Of a stretch of DNA of 64,000 nucleotides, positions 8,967 to 18,130 are shown piece after piece. Numbering within the stretch: position 1 is the first letter of the stretch; each line of letters opens with the position of its first letter. The translations under genes and the position numbers were made by a program. The stretch lies in the NCBI GenBank assembly GCA_937997635.1, contig CALLFA010000050.1, positions 47,092 through 111,091 of the forward strand, written 5' to 3'. The notes under the pieces are model-generated. The model ran no database searches. It was not told the DNA's origin and saw only the letters and a program-made list of their open reading frames with translations. Origin of the DNA: an uncultured Saprospiraceae bacterium (GTDB lineage Bacteria > Bacteroidota > Bacteroidia > Chitinophagales > Saprospiraceae).

Positions 8967-10020
8967 GTTGAAGAAAGAAGCATCAAGAATAATTGGCTGG
9001 AGAAGCCCATCCAACATAGCACTCGTTAAGTATTGGGGCAAACATGGCGATCAATTGCCAAACAACCCTTCCATCAGCTTCACCTTATCTAACGCATATA
9101 CAGAGACCATTGTCCAATATGATCCACTCGAATATACTCAAGATAAAATCAGCACAAATTTTTATTTCGACGGAAAACCAAATGAAGCTTTTCAACTGCG
9201 TATTGATTCCTTTATCAATAAACACTTAGCAGAATTTGACTTCTTAAGGAAGGTGCAGCTGAGTATTGAAAGCCGCAACTCCTTCCCGCATTCTAGCGGT
9301 ATTGCTTCTAGTGCTTCATCTATGAGTGCTTTGGTATTATGTCTGTTGAGCTTGGAACAAAAAATAAAAGGAGAGACGAAAAATTTCTTACAACGGGCAT
9401 CTCGCTTGTCAAGACTTGCAAGTGGAAGTGCCTCTCGATCTGTATTTCCTCATGTCGCATTATGGGGAAATTGTTCAATTGAAGGTTCTTCTAATGACTA
9501 TGCTATTCCATTACCATCAGTAGATTCTGTATTCAAAAGCTTTCATGATGACATTTTGATTGTCAGTGCTGAAGAAAAGGCGGTGTCCTCGTCAGCTGGA
9601 CATCAATTGATGGTAGACAATCCTTATGGAAACACTAGATACGAGAGAGCCAATAGACATATAATTGAAACTGAAGCACATCTGAAAAATGGAAACATTG
9701 ATGCTCTTGGCGAAATAATAGAAAATGAAGCACTCGAATTACATGCCCTTATGATGTGTTCGAGACCATCCTATATTTTGATGGAACCGAATACTCTTGC
9801 CATCATAGCTGCGATAAGAAAATACAGAAAGCAAAATAAACAGCCGATATACTTCACTCTAGACGCAGGACCAAATGTCCATGTGTTGTATCCTGACGAA
9901 ATTAAGAACGAAGCAGAAACCTTTGTCAATGAATCATTGTTGCCTCTATGTATAGACAATAAAATTATCAGAGACAAAGTAGGAGAAGGTCCTCAAATGA
10001 TAACAGAATTTTCAATATGA
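8953..10020 (+). CDS. mvaD: Diphosphomevalonate decarboxylase
   Basis: GHMP-family enzyme that converts mevalonate 5-diphosphate to isopentenyl diphosphate using ATP, in the cytoplasm. Visible family motifs: SPSNIALVKYWGK near the N-terminus, LPNNPSISFTLS, the GHMP phosphate loop SSGIASSASSMSALV, SASRSVFPHVALWG, and the catalytic aspartate region FTLDAGPNVHVLY. I prefer the start MKESK (355 residues) over the upstream ATG in the track; both lie inside the end of the DUF4294 gene. The stop overlaps the rhodanese start (ATGA). Together with lycopene cyclase in this window it fits a mevalonate-based isoprenoid/carotenoid pathway. Confidence 0.93.
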   Translation: MKESKLKKEASRIIGWRSPSNIALVKYWGKHGDQLPNNPSISFTLSNAYTETIVQYDPLEYTQDKISTNFYFDGKPNEAFQLRIDSFINKHLAEFDFLRKVQLSIESRNSFPHSSGIASSASSMSALVLCLLSLEQKIKGETKNFLQRASRLSRLASGSASRSVFPHVALWGNCSIEGSSNDYAIPLPSVDSVFKSFHDDILIVSAEEKAVSSSAGHQLMVDNPYGNTRYERANRHIIETEAHLKNGNIDALGEIIENEALELHALMMCSRPSYILMEPNTLAIIAAIRKYRKQNKQPIYFTLDAGPNVHVLYPDEIKNEAETFVNESLLPLCIDNKIIRDKVGEGPQMITEFSI

Positions 10021-10529
10021 AACAGATTATATTATTTCTTGCATTTGTCATTGGCAGTACTGTCACTGCACAGAATGTCAGATCAACAAACCCTACGTTT
10101 GAGAAAAGAATCGATTGGCTCTTATCAGAATCTGTTCCCTTTAAATATGTAAGTCAACTAAACGATGAATTACTAAAAGAGTTTGTTGTCTTAGACGCTC
10201 GCGAAAAAGAAGAATATGATATCAGTCACATTGAAGGTGCTCGTTACATTGGTTATGACCACCCAGAGTTTTCTTCCGTTTTTAATGTAGATAAGGATAC
10301 GCCATTACTCGTTTATTGTTCCATCGGCTATCGCAGTGAAAAAGTCGGAGAGAAGCTGAGAAAACAAGGATTCAAAAATGTATACAATTTATACGGCAGC
10401 ATTTTTGAGTGGGTGAATCAGGGTAAACCGATTGTGGACAGCAATGGAGAAAAAACAACCAACATTCACACGTACAATAAAAAATGGTCCAAATGGATGA
10501 CAAATCCAGACTATCAGAAGACGTATTGA
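10017..10529 (+). CDS. Exported rhodanese-like domain protein
   Basis: A 170-residue protein with signal peptide (FLAFVIGSTVTAQ) and a rhodanese domain: VVLDAREKEEYDISHIEGA and the active-site loop VYCSIGYRSEKVG with the catalytic cysteine followed by a six-residue loop ending in RSE, typical of sulfurtransferases rather than Cdc25-type phosphatases. It is translationally coupled to mvaD through a 4-base ATGA overlap. Physiological substrate is unknown. Confidence 0.9.
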   Translation: MKQIILFLAFVIGSTVTAQNVRSTNPTFEKRIDWLLSESVPFKYVSQLNDELLKEFVVLDAREKEEYDISHIEGARYIGYDHPEFSSVFNVDKDTPLLVYCSIGYRSEKVGEKLRKQGFKNVYNLYGSIFEWVNQGKPIVDSNGEKTTNIHTYNKKWSKWMTNPDYQKTY

Positions 10530-10710
10530 AAATTCAGTGCGGCCTGCGTACCGTCGAATTTATTCGATGAACTGTTATTGTCTCTACACAATTAAAAGAA
10601 CCATCCTTTGTCGTAAAACAAACTCACGACTGCACACTTTTTGTCTTAAGTAACAAAATCTACCTCTCTTTTCAACACACCCATTAGAACAGATACGTAC
10701 CTTACATGCC

Positions 10711-11877
10711 GTGGAAAGCAAATTCAAATCATTCAAGAGAAAAGCTAAAGAGACGCTAGCCTTCAAAGCACTTGCCATAAAAGTCAAGCCTAAAAAGTCA
10801 TTCAACAATACTCCTCAACCAGACCCTCCAGAATACAACAATTTGCAACATTGGGCAGCTCATCCTGACTTTCCCAACAACAGCAATGCCATACCAGAAG
10901 GGACACCTGAGCGACGATCCGAATTACCAGCTGATGTCTTTTATATCTATCCGACAGTCTTATTTAGCAACACCACTTGGAACGCCCCATTGGATCATGT
11001 ACGGACCAATGAGTTTGTCGACCACATGCTATTGCCAGGACAGGCGTCCGTTTACAATGGTACTTGTCGAGTGTTTGCACCGCGTTATCGTCAAGCAACA
11101 TTCTATTCGTTTTTGAATGCCAGCGACAACAGCCATCAAGCTTTTGATCTTGCCTATAGCGATGTCAAAAAAGCATTCAATCATTATTTAGAGCATTGGA
11201 ATCAAGGAAGACCATTTATAATCGCATCCCATAGCCAAGGGTCATTACATGGCATTCGGTTAATAGAAGAATGTGTGGAATCATCTCCGATTGTCGACCA
11301 GTTTATTGCAGCCTATCTGATTGGGTTTCAAATACCCGCTGATAAATTTGGGCGGACACTCCAGAACATCATCCCTGCAAAATCGGCGGATGATCTGCAA
11401 TGCATCGTTGCCTTTGACAGTTTTGGAGAAAATGGTGGACCACTGCATGACAAAGACAATTGTCAACATTATTATCCAGATACGCAACAATGGGAATATC
11501 GCAAACATAAAAAAGTAGCAGCCATCAATCCACTAAATTGGACAACAGACACCACACGAGCTTCCAGCGATTTAAATATTGGCGCCTCAAGAATTCAATT
11601 AAATAAAGAAGCGCCATTTTCCGGCAAACAGTTTTTTTCTGACGAGCCAATGGGATTGGATTTTAAGAAATTATCTAAAACAATCCCCAATGAATGTTCT
11701 GCACAATTAGACGAAAACGGCATTCTCCATATTTCCAAACCAAAGACAAGAAGCTTTCGAGTCGGCCTGCTCCCAAATTGGAATTATCACATTTATGATT
11801 ATGCGTTGTTTTATATGAACTTGAGAGAGAATGTGGAAAAACGGGTTTTCCGATTTTTGGGCTCTAGAAATTCCTAA
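10711..11877 (+). CDS. DUF3089 alpha/beta-hydrolase-like protein
   Basis: A 388-residue cytoplasmic-looking protein of the DUF3089 family (alpha/beta hydrolase fold). Seen: VFYIYPTVLFSNTTWN at the domain start, FAPRYRQATFYSF, and the nucleophile elbow IASHSQGSLHG with the serine in S-H-S-Q-G. Candidate acid and histidine lie in the C-terminal half (HIYDYALFYMNLR). It starts with GTG, as no in-frame ATG gives a full domain. Substrate unknown; an esterase or lipase role is a family-level guess. The N-terminal 30 residues are basic and poorly conserved-looking. Confidence 0.82.
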   Translation: MESKFKSFKRKAKETLAFKALAIKVKPKKSFNNTPQPDPPEYNNLQHWAAHPDFPNNSNAIPEGTPERRSELPADVFYIYPTVLFSNTTWNAPLDHVRTNEFVDHMLLPGQASVYNGTCRVFAPRYRQATFYSFLNASDNSHQAFDLAYSDVKKAFNHYLEHWNQGRPFIIASHSQGSLHGIRLIEECVESSPIVDQFIAAYLIGFQIPADKFGRTLQNIIPAKSADDLQCIVAFDSFGENGGPLHDKDNCQHYYPDTQQWEYRKHKKVAAINPLNWTTDTTRASSDLNIGASRIQLNKEAPFSGKQFFSDEPMGLDFKKLSKTIPNECSAQLDENGILHISKPKTRSFRVGLLPNWNYHIYDYALFYMNLRENVEKRVFRFLGSRNS

Positions 11878-11961
11878 TAGACCAATTACTCTGAAAAGAA
11901 TACCGTGAGGTACAGTACCTATTTCGTTTAGTGAAGGACAGAAAGTGCGAAAGGCGATAGA

Positions 11962-11999
11962 CAAGAGTCACAGAGACGGTATTAAGACCTTTGCCTCAG
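11962..11999 (-). repeat. Dispersed short repeat, copy A
   Basis: On the minus strand this reads CTGAGGCAAAGGTCT, a 6-7 base variable part, CGTCTCTG, three bases, CTCTTG. The same layout occurs on the plus strand at 22147-22184. It resembles the widespread 'cgtctttgcg/ctttgcctcag' type of intergenic repeats known in several phyla; function unknown. Confidence 0.55.
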
Positions 12000-12068
12000 G
12001 TTTCGTACTCAAGCAATCCTTGGTTTAGTTAGCGTAATACTGACCCTGAAGGGGCCCATAGCATATAG

Positions 12069-12087
12069 CCCGGGGTGAAACCCTGGG
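12069..12087. repeat. REP-like GC-rich hairpin
   Basis: CCCGGGG-TGAAA-CCCTGGG forms a 7-bp stem (one G-U) with a 5-base loop, in an otherwise AT-rich region. Similar 'tagcccggggt.gaaaccc.gggt' units are scattered intergenically in many genomes and are thought to be non-autonomous repeats. Confidence 0.5.
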
Positions 12088-12227
12088 TGTGAATCGGAAT
12101 GAGAATTCCATTGGCGCGCGTTTTTGAATCAAAACCCGTGACAATGGTCTAATTAATTATTAGGACTATCAATATGTTGCGCGTGGCTTATTGTAAAACT
12201 CACAACCTGTCTATAATCTCTAGACTC

Positions 12228-12770
12228 TCATAAATAATGATCATACTGATCCAAATCAAACTGCTTAATCTTCTTGATCAACAACTGAGCATATTTCGGA
12301 TTCGTCGCATACCCACATTTTTTCAATCCATGTGCCCAATTGGTATAATCTGTTTTGTCGTAAGAAAACAACTCTTTATACCAAGGCGTATTCATCAGAA
12401 AATAAGAGTGGTCGACATAGGAATCGACAGCATTGTGGTAAGATCTAAAGCATGAATCAATGAGCTTGCCAGCTTTATTGTAGTCATCATCCTTGTGGTA
12501 GTAAGTCATCCCTTTCCAATAGGATTTGCACTTTATACCAAAGTGATTATTGGCTTGAGTAGCAAGATCACTGGTACCGTATCGAGATTCAACCAATGCT
12601 TGTGCAAGGATGATGCTTGCAGGGATGCCACTTCTGTGCATCTCTATCACCGCTAAATCACGATACTGCTCTATGTATTGCAGAGAAAGCTCAGTCGAAT
12701 TATCTTCAGCGTGAGATGAAAAAAGAAAAAAACACAAAATTGCTCCAAAAGTCCAGTATACTTGTCTCAT
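12228..12770 (-). CDS. Glucosaminidase (FlgJ/LytG-like N-acetylglucosaminidase)
   Basis: Exported peptidoglycan hydrolase of 180 residues. Start chosen at ATG (MRQVYW), 4 codons inside the track's TTG start, because the signal peptide (FGAILCFFLFSSHA) follows directly. The glucosaminidase domain spans nearly all of the rest: SGIPASIILAQALVESRYGTSDLA contains the catalytic glutamate of the ALxES motif, then NNHFGIKC, FRSYHNAVDSYVDHSYFL and KCGYATNPKYA. It should cleave the glycan strand of peptidoglycan in the periplasm. It is divergent from the glycosylase gene with 44 bases between starts. Confidence 0.9.
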   Translation of the reverse strand: MRQVYWTFGAILCFFLFSSHAEDNSTELSLQYIEQYRDLAVIEMHRSGIPASIILAQALVESRYGTSDLATQANNHFGIKCKSYWKGMTYYHKDDDYNKAGKLIDSCFRSYHNAVDSYVDHSYFLMNTPWYKELFSYDKTDYTNWAHGLKKCGYATNPKYAQLLIKKIKQFDLDQYDHYL

Positions 12771-12814
12771 AGTCTTAAACAACTTACAGTTGCTAAAATT
12801 ATGCCATTAGCTCT

Positions 12815-13423
12815 ATGAATTCAAATACAAAAGCATTAAAACATCTTAAAAAAGATATAAAGTTGAAAAGGCTGATAGAAGCCACTTCTGCATACAAGTC
12901 CATTAAGTCCAATTCATGCTATGAAGCACTGGTAAAATCGATCGTATCCCAACAGCTATCAGTCAAGGCGGCAGCAAGTATCTATGGGCGCTTGACAACT
13001 CTGACTAAGAAGCCCATAACGAAACCAGCGATCTTGCGCTTGTCACATGATGCCTTGAGATCTGTTGGCCTATCCAATTCCAAAGCCAATTATGTGAAAA
13101 ACGTAGCTCAATTTTTTACAGACAAAAACATAACGGATAAGCAATTGATGGCACTTACAGATGAAGGGATCATTTCATTGTTGACACAGATCAAAGGTGT
13201 TGGCGTTTGGACAGTGCAGATGATGTTGATGTTTCAGCTAGACCGCCCAGATGTATTTCCTGTTGGAGATTTAGAAATCAGAAAACAAGTCATTCGATTA
13301 TACGACATCAAAGCAGAAGGCAAAAAACTCTATCCAGCCATCGAAGCAGCTGTCGAATCTTGGAGACCGTATCGAACAATTGCATGTAAATACCTATGGG
13401 CGTATTCTAATCAACCAACATGA
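12815..13423 (+). CDS. DNA-3-methyladenine glycosylase (AlkA-like HhH-GPD)
   Basis: Base-excision repair glycosylase of 202 residues removing alkylated purines. The HhH-GPD fold is evident: SIVSQQLSVKAAASIYGRL, the helix-hairpin-helix LTQIKGVGVWTVQMMLMF and the catalytic aspartate in FPVGDLEIRK, followed by WRPYRTIACKYLW. Length matches the compact AlkA-like class without the N-terminal AlkA domain. Monocistronic by layout. Confidence 0.92.
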   Translation: MNSNTKALKHLKKDIKLKRLIEATSAYKSIKSNSCYEALVKSIVSQQLSVKAAASIYGRLTTLTKKPITKPAILRLSHDALRSVGLSNSKANYVKNVAQFFTDKNITDKQLMALTDEGIISLLTQIKGVGVWTVQMMLMFQLDRPDVFPVGDLEIRKQVIRLYDIKAEGKKLYPAIEAAVESWRPYRTIACKYLWAYSNQPT

Positions 13424-13476
13424 TATATCCATGAGTGATGATTCCTGATCTTAGCTGAAATTGAATGCTGCTAAAT

Positions 13477-14070
13477 TTAAATAGCTGCTATTTGGTCATA
13501 CGCTGCTTTTAAACTAGCCTCTCCATCTGGTAAGGTTAGTCTTCCAGCTCCTACAATTTCTATATCAGTGACTCCGATAAATGAAAAGATGGTATGCATG
13601 TATTTGGAAGCCGTATCGTAATCTGAGCCAACTGGTACGCCACCTGTCGTGACAACAACGTAAGCTTTTTTACCTGGTGGAACGATACCTTTATAGCCAT
13701 TTTCATCTTGTGAGAATGTGACACCCGCTCTGACACTAAGATCTACCCATGCTTTTACTGTTGCAGGAACATGAAAATTCCACATTGGAACACCGATGAT
13801 AATGGTATCAGCGTCTATCAGCTCTTTAGTAGTTTGATCCGAATGTGCAACGGCTTTCTTTATTTCTTCTGAATGCTCAGCCGCTGGAGTCCAAAACCCT
13901 GCCAACACTTGGGCGTCAACAAAAGGGACTCCAGTAGAAAGATCTCTATAAGTAACTGTAGAATCTGGTTGTTTTGATTTTAATTGTTCAACGATTTTAG
14001 CCGTTAATTTTTTGCTCACAGAGTCTTCACCTCTTGGGCTGCTATCAATGTGTAATATGTGGTTTGACAT
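13477..14070 (-). CDS. azoR: FMN-dependent NADH:quinone oxidoreductase / azoreductase
   Basis: Flavodoxin-like AzoR protein of 197 residues. FMN-phosphate loop HIDSSPRGEDSVSKKL at the N-terminus, VPMWNFHVPATVKAWVD and VVTTGGVPVG match the family. It reduces azo compounds and quinones with NADH and is thought to protect from thiol-reactive quinones. Full length. Its upstream region is a 367-base gap shared with the MFS gene. Confidence 0.93.
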   Translation of the reverse strand: MSNHILHIDSSPRGEDSVSKKLTAKIVEQLKSKQPDSTVTYRDLSTGVPFVDAQVLAGFWTPAAEHSEEIKKAVAHSDQTTKELIDADTIIIGVPMWNFHVPATVKAWVDLSVRAGVTFSQDENGYKGIVPPGKKAYVVVTTGGVPVGSDYDTASKYMHTIFSFIGVTDIEIVGAGRLTLPDGEASLKAAYDQIAAI

Positions 14071-14437
14071 GTATATTGTTTAGGAAGCCAAGATACCTCA
14101 AACTCTTCAAACAAATCAGATATCAAATATTCTTGTTGTCATAAAATATACGTGTCGTCGTCTAGACTATACAAATCATGTCGTGATTCCAATTGAATAC
14201 ATTGGGCTATTTCCTTTCAGAGAATGATAAATCTGATAGCAAAACCATTTATGACTAAGGAAGTTGCTTCTGAATGGAGAAAAGCTCGACACTTAAGAGA
14301 AGGTTTTAATAAAGGCACATAGTGTAGATGTTACATTTACTTCCAAAAGTGTTGCTTTCTTTTTTTTATTGTGTAAATTAACTGTTGAAACAAAACCAAA
14401 AACTAGCCCTTCATGGGCTTTTTAAATTAATTGACAC
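14071..14437. other. Intergenic region with small ORF and leader hairpin
   Basis: Between divergent azoR and the MFS gene. It holds a 32-codon plus-strand ORF (14224-14322, MINLIAKPFMTKEVASEWRK...) with no recognisable homology and a terminator-like hairpin at 14405-14423. The ORF may be a gene remnant or chance. Confidence 0.4.
14405..14423 (+). terminator. Terminator-like hairpin in the MFS leader
   Basis: AGCCC-TTCAT-GGGCT followed by TTTT, preceded by an A run, ending 14 bases before the MFS start codon. It could end an upstream short transcript or act as an attenuator. The stem is only 5 bp, so strength is uncertain. Confidence 0.45.
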
Positions 14438-15658
14438 ATGGAAAACGCTATCAACAAAAAGGCACTCTTTTATGGGAGTTGCTTTGCACTCATCACTACA
14501 GCATTGTCTTTTAGCCTAAGAGCTGGAATATTGCCTCAACTTGAAGAGCAATTAGGTTTATCGGCAACACAGCTTGGACATATTAATTCCATGTGGTTCT
14601 TTGGCTTCCCAATCTCTATGGTCATAGGCGGGTTAATCTATCATTCAGTAGGAGGAAAAAGGATCATGCAATTTGCTTTTTTCGCTCATGCGATCGGGAT
14701 TATTATGACTATCTATGCTGACAGTTATATGGGCCTTATGATCTCAACCTTTTTGATCGGTCTTGGTAACGGTTGTACTGAAGCCGCTTGTAATCCAATG
14801 ATTGCAGATGCGTATGAAGGCAATATGATGAGCAAAATGATGAATCGATTCCATATGTGGTTTCCAGGAGGAATCGTGATCGGTGCATTGGTTTCTTATT
14901 TTATGACAGGTGCTGGTATGAGCTGGCAATCACAGATTTGGTTGATCATGATTCCAACTATCATTTACGCCTATCTTTTTTGGGGTAAGGAGTGGCCAGT
15001 GGCGAAGGTTGCAGAAGGTGGGACCTTGTCTGGAAACCTCGCAGCTATGATTTCGCCGCTGTTTATTTTTATGATGGTGTGTATGTGGTTTACAGCTCAG
15101 ACAGAATTTGGGCCGACCCAATGGGTAGAGTTAATCTTAAAAAGTAGCGGTGCTCAACCAATGTTGGTATTAGCCCTCATTACTGGTACTATGGCTGTAG
15201 CCAGATATTTTGGAGGAGAAGTGGTGCATCGATTCAACACGACAGGTGTGTTGTTAGGTTCAGCTATACTTGCTTCATTAGGATTGTTTTTATTTACCCA
15301 GATTACAGGACCTGCCGTTTATGGTATTGCGATTATTTTTGCTTTGGGTGTCGCCTATTTCTGGCCAAATATGATTGGATTTGTCGCAGATTATATTCCA
15401 AAAAGTGGTGCATTGGGAATGTCCATTGTTGGTGCAGTTGGCATGTTATCATCCTATTTTATGCAACCCATCATCGGTGGCTGGATTGATAGCAACAGAG
15501 TAAAAGGTACAGCGCAAAATCTTACAGGCATGGATCTCGAATTATTCACAGGACAGCAGACACTGTCAACAATCATGTTCTTTCCAATTTTACTGATCGT
15601 GCTTTTTGCAATTTTGTATGTCTGGATGAGAGGCAGAACGCCAGCCTCACATGCTTAA
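14438..15658 (+). CDS. MFS transporter
   Basis: Inner-membrane major facilitator of 406 residues with about 12 hydrophobic segments. The first half shows an FHS/sugar-permease-like layout: FSLRAGILPQLEEQLGLS, then GGLIYHSVGGKRIMQ in the loop between helices 2 and 3, and GLGNGCTEAACNPMIAD in helix 4-5. A second-half counterpart is GVAYFWPNMIGFVADYIPKSG. The helix 4 pattern NGxxEAxxNP is seen in fucose/galactose-type permeases, so a sugar or related substrate is likely but unproved. Bounded by a leader hairpin and a good terminator, so monocistronic. Confidence 0.88.
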   Translation: MENAINKKALFYGSCFALITTALSFSLRAGILPQLEEQLGLSATQLGHINSMWFFGFPISMVIGGLIYHSVGGKRIMQFAFFAHAIGIIMTIYADSYMGLMISTFLIGLGNGCTEAACNPMIADAYEGNMMSKMMNRFHMWFPGGIVIGALVSYFMTGAGMSWQSQIWLIMIPTIIYAYLFWGKEWPVAKVAEGGTLSGNLAAMISPLFIFMMVCMWFTAQTEFGPTQWVELILKSSGAQPMLVLALITGTMAVARYFGGEVVHRFNTTGVLLGSAILASLGLFLFTQITGPAVYGIAIIFALGVAYFWPNMIGFVADYIPKSGALGMSIVGAVGMLSSYFMQPIIGGWIDSNRVKGTAQNLTGMDLELFTGQQTLSTIMFFPILLIVLFAILYVWMRGRTPASHA

Positions 15659-15690
15659 AATTAAAAACTGAAAACATTCTATTCGCGATT

Positions 15691-15729
15691 AAGTAGTCCC
15701 TTTTCACCGCAAGAGGGCTACTTTTTTTG
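15691..15729 (+). terminator. Rho-independent terminator
   Basis: AAGTAGTCCCTTTT / AAGAGGGCTACTT stem with one mismatch, loop CACCGC, then a run of seven T. It lies 33 bases after the MFS stop. Confidence 0.85.
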
Positions 15730-15894
15730 TGTAATTAAAATCAGTTTTTCAACTTGCTTTTTTAAGCTTAATACGGTTTTAAGAAAGCATAAAAGTTGAG
15801 TTTGAATTCAGCTCCTAATTTTAAAGCAATTTGCTTCGTGATTTCAAAGATAACTATCCAATTCACACTCAGCGAATTCTTATCTTAGCACATC

Positions 15895-16806
15895 ATGAAT
15901 AGAATCATCTGCGATTACAAAGGAGAAGAGGGACCACTATTAATCGTCTTTGGTGCCATGCATGGGAATGAACCTGCTGGTGTAGAGGCATTAAAAATGG
16001 TTCAGAAAATGCTTGATGTCGAACCGATAACCAATCTGGAATTTCATTTCAAAGGAAGACTTGTAGGCCTTATTGGCAATCTAAAAGCATACGAACAAAA
16101 GCAACGGTACATTGATAGAGACCTCAATCGTTGCTGGATACCTGAGTTAATCGAATCAACAGACAACAGCTTTTACGAGCAACACGAACTAAGAGAAAAC
16201 CTGGCATGTGTACACAATCTGATAGAAGAGTATCAACCAACAGAAGTCATCATGCTTGACTTACATACCACTTCTTCTTACGGAGGCATTTTTACTATTG
16301 TCACTAATGATCAAAAAAGTATCAACATTGCTAAAGCATTTCATGCGCCAGTCATCACAGGATTCATGGAGATATTGAAAGGCACAACCTTACACTATTT
16401 TTCAGATGTGACAATGAAGGTTCCTACAACAGCACTGACATTTGAATCTGGTCAGCATGATGAAACCTTATCCATCAACAGAGCCATTGCTGGTATTGTC
16501 AATTGCTTGAAAGTCGTAGGCATGGTCGAAGAAAAACATGTGGAAAATATTCACGATAAAATTCTCATTGATTACGCCAAAGATCTGCCGAAAGTTGTAC
16601 ACCTCATCGAATGTCACAGCATCGAACCTGCCGATCAGTTTGTTATGAAAGAGGGATATGTCAATTTTCAAAAAGTGCAAGAAGGAGAACATTTAGCCGA
16701 TGACAAAAATGGTCCAATTCATACAAAAGAAGATGCCTTAATCTTGATGCCCTTGTATCAGAAACAAGGGGAAGATGGTTTTTTTCTAGTGCGCGAAACG
16801 CGTTAA
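15895..16806 (+). CDS. Succinylglutamate desuccinylase/aspartoacylase family protein
   Basis: Zinc-dependent M14-like deacylase/carboxypeptidase of 303 residues. Metal site: GAMHGNEPAG (His and Glu of HxxE) near residue 24 and the second His in MLDLHTTSSYGG near residue 124. RYIDRDLNRCW matches the substrate-carboxylate arginine segment (RDLNR), and FESGQHD supplies the likely catalytic glutamate. Length and motifs fit the AstE/aspartoacylase family; the acyl-amino-acid substrate cannot be told. A TATCTTAG -7-like box lies 6 bases before the ATG. Confidence 0.88.
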   Translation: MNRIICDYKGEEGPLLIVFGAMHGNEPAGVEALKMVQKMLDVEPITNLEFHFKGRLVGLIGNLKAYEQKQRYIDRDLNRCWIPELIESTDNSFYEQHELRENLACVHNLIEEYQPTEVIMLDLHTTSSYGGIFTIVTNDQKSINIAKAFHAPVITGFMEILKGTTLHYFSDVTMKVPTTALTFESGQHDETLSINRAIAGIVNCLKVVGMVEEKHVENIHDKILIDYAKDLPKVVHLIECHSIEPADQFVMKEGYVNFQKVQEGEHLADDKNGPIHTKEDALILMPLYQKQGEDGFFLVRETR

Positions 16807-16970
16807 TTATTGCTTTTCAGAAAACGCTTATGAAAAAGTGTTAATTTTTGTCCTATTTAAAGTAGGTGACAATTCGTTTAATAATACGCATGGGCTCATA
16901 CGATTGAGACGTAAAATGTGTATTTTGATTACATAGACAATGAGAGAACCAACGACATAACATACTTTAA

Positions 16971-18074
16971 GTGGAAAAGACAACTGAGTTTATATTTTAT
17001 TGGCTTCGAATATGCAGCATCATTTGTTTTTTCTTTTTCTCTACAAATGGCTTTGGACAAATTGACATAGCTGTACAATCTGAATCATTTAGCAATTACT
17101 GTGAAGAATTTACTTACCTCATAGAGCTTGAGAAAACATCGAGTGTAGACCAAGGAGACATTATTTTGGAAATACAGTTTTCTGAATCCGTATCCTACAT
17201 ATCAAATACTTTGGGATTAGAACCAATAGAAATCAATCCTAGGCTAATGACATTTACTGTAAATGATATATCAGACTGTGTCATTATCAACGGTGCAATC
17301 AATATCCTACCAGAGTGCTATGATATTTTCACCACGATTGAAACAACATTCTCTCTTAAGTCTGCAAGTGATTGCATTAGTGAAACTTCAGTAGACATTG
17401 TCATAAAAAATCCATTTATGGATATAGCGTTTTCAGATTACGTCTATGATCCAGAAAATGAAACATTGACAAAGAATCTAACTTTATTTAATGCAGGATC
17501 AATTGTTATTCAGTCGTTTTATCTATTGCCTACCATTAATCAAGATTTTGCAAGGTTGACATCTACTTCTCTAGGGTCTATTCGAAATGACACACTCTTC
17601 GTAGATGAAGCAGATTTAAATAACGCTGTTATACCTAGTGGTAATGAAATAATCATAGAATTAATCTACTCGATTAACAGATGCGACATTCGTTCTATAA
17701 ACTATGAATTAGGCTATCGCTGTGCATCTGCAAATTGTCAAACAACTCAATTATTTGTAGATGAGAATGACATTTATCAAAATGATGTGCAAGCGTTTTT
17801 GCAAAGCGAATTAATCAACTTTTCTAAACAATTGAATTATGGCATTTGTGAGGCGCCTAGAAATACAATAACATTTAGAAATTCCATTTTGATGCAAGAA
17901 ACGAGCATAGGTGATATTTATAGTATTGGCTATCTCATAGAAATCGAAGATCGTTTTTCCAGAAGATTTAATGAATGCATAACGCTCACAGCTTCTATTG
18001 GTGGTCAATCACTTCTTGTCACACAAGTTACAGACGGTCAACTGGCATTATCTTTTGACAACATCCTTCCGTAG
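16971..18074 (+). CDS. Gliding/T9SS-type surface protein, N-terminal fragment of a frameshifted gene
   Basis: The 367-residue first part of a large exported protein. A signal peptide (ICSIICFFFFSTNGFGQ) follows a GTG start; no in-frame ATG precedes it. The rest is beta-sandwich-like, cysteine-containing extracellular sequence. The frame stops at TAG at 18072, but the frame one base off is open before that stop and runs into the 18131 ORF (HPSVVADTINVF..., then the ERVIVLNDPPEI region). A single lost base near 18060 would join them into a protein of about 795 residues carrying a C-terminal sorting domain. Alone, this fragment lacks the sorting signal. Confidence 0.8.
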   Translation: MEKTTEFIFYWLRICSIICFFFFSTNGFGQIDIAVQSESFSNYCEEFTYLIELEKTSSVDQGDIILEIQFSESVSYISNTLGLEPIEINPRLMTFTVNDISDCVIINGAINILPECYDIFTTIETTFSLKSASDCISETSVDIVIKNPFMDIAFSDYVYDPENETLTKNLTLFNAGSIVIQSFYLLPTINQDFARLTSTSLGSIRNDTLFVDEADLNNAVIPSGNEIIIELIYSINRCDIRSINYELGYRCASANCQTTQLFVDENDIYQNDVQAFLQSELINFSKQLNYGICEAPRNTITFRNSILMQETSIGDIYSIGYLIEIEDRFSRRFNECITLTASIGGQSLLVTQVTDGQLALSFDNILP

Positions 18075-18130
18075 TAGCGGATACCATCAATGTCTTTAGC
18101 ACGTGTATTGGATGCCAAATTACAGAAAGA

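Larger units (their letters stand above)
11878..12227. other. Intergenic region with dispersed repeats
   Basis: No gene is supported here. It contains a 38-base sequence found again in inverse orientation at 22147-22184 and a GC-rich hairpin at 12069-12087, so it is probably a patch of non-coding repetitive elements between convergent genes. Confidence 0.6.

Noticed and set aside
14224-14322. 32-codon ORF before the MFS gene
   Set aside because: Not entered as a gene since there is no homology or start signal; described only as part of the intergenic region.
8073-15788. Similarity between AGCTTAATACG...TTAAGAAAG at 8075 and 15765
   Set aside because: About 24 bases with indels in AT-rich intergenic DNA; too short and imperfect to call a repeat family from two copies.
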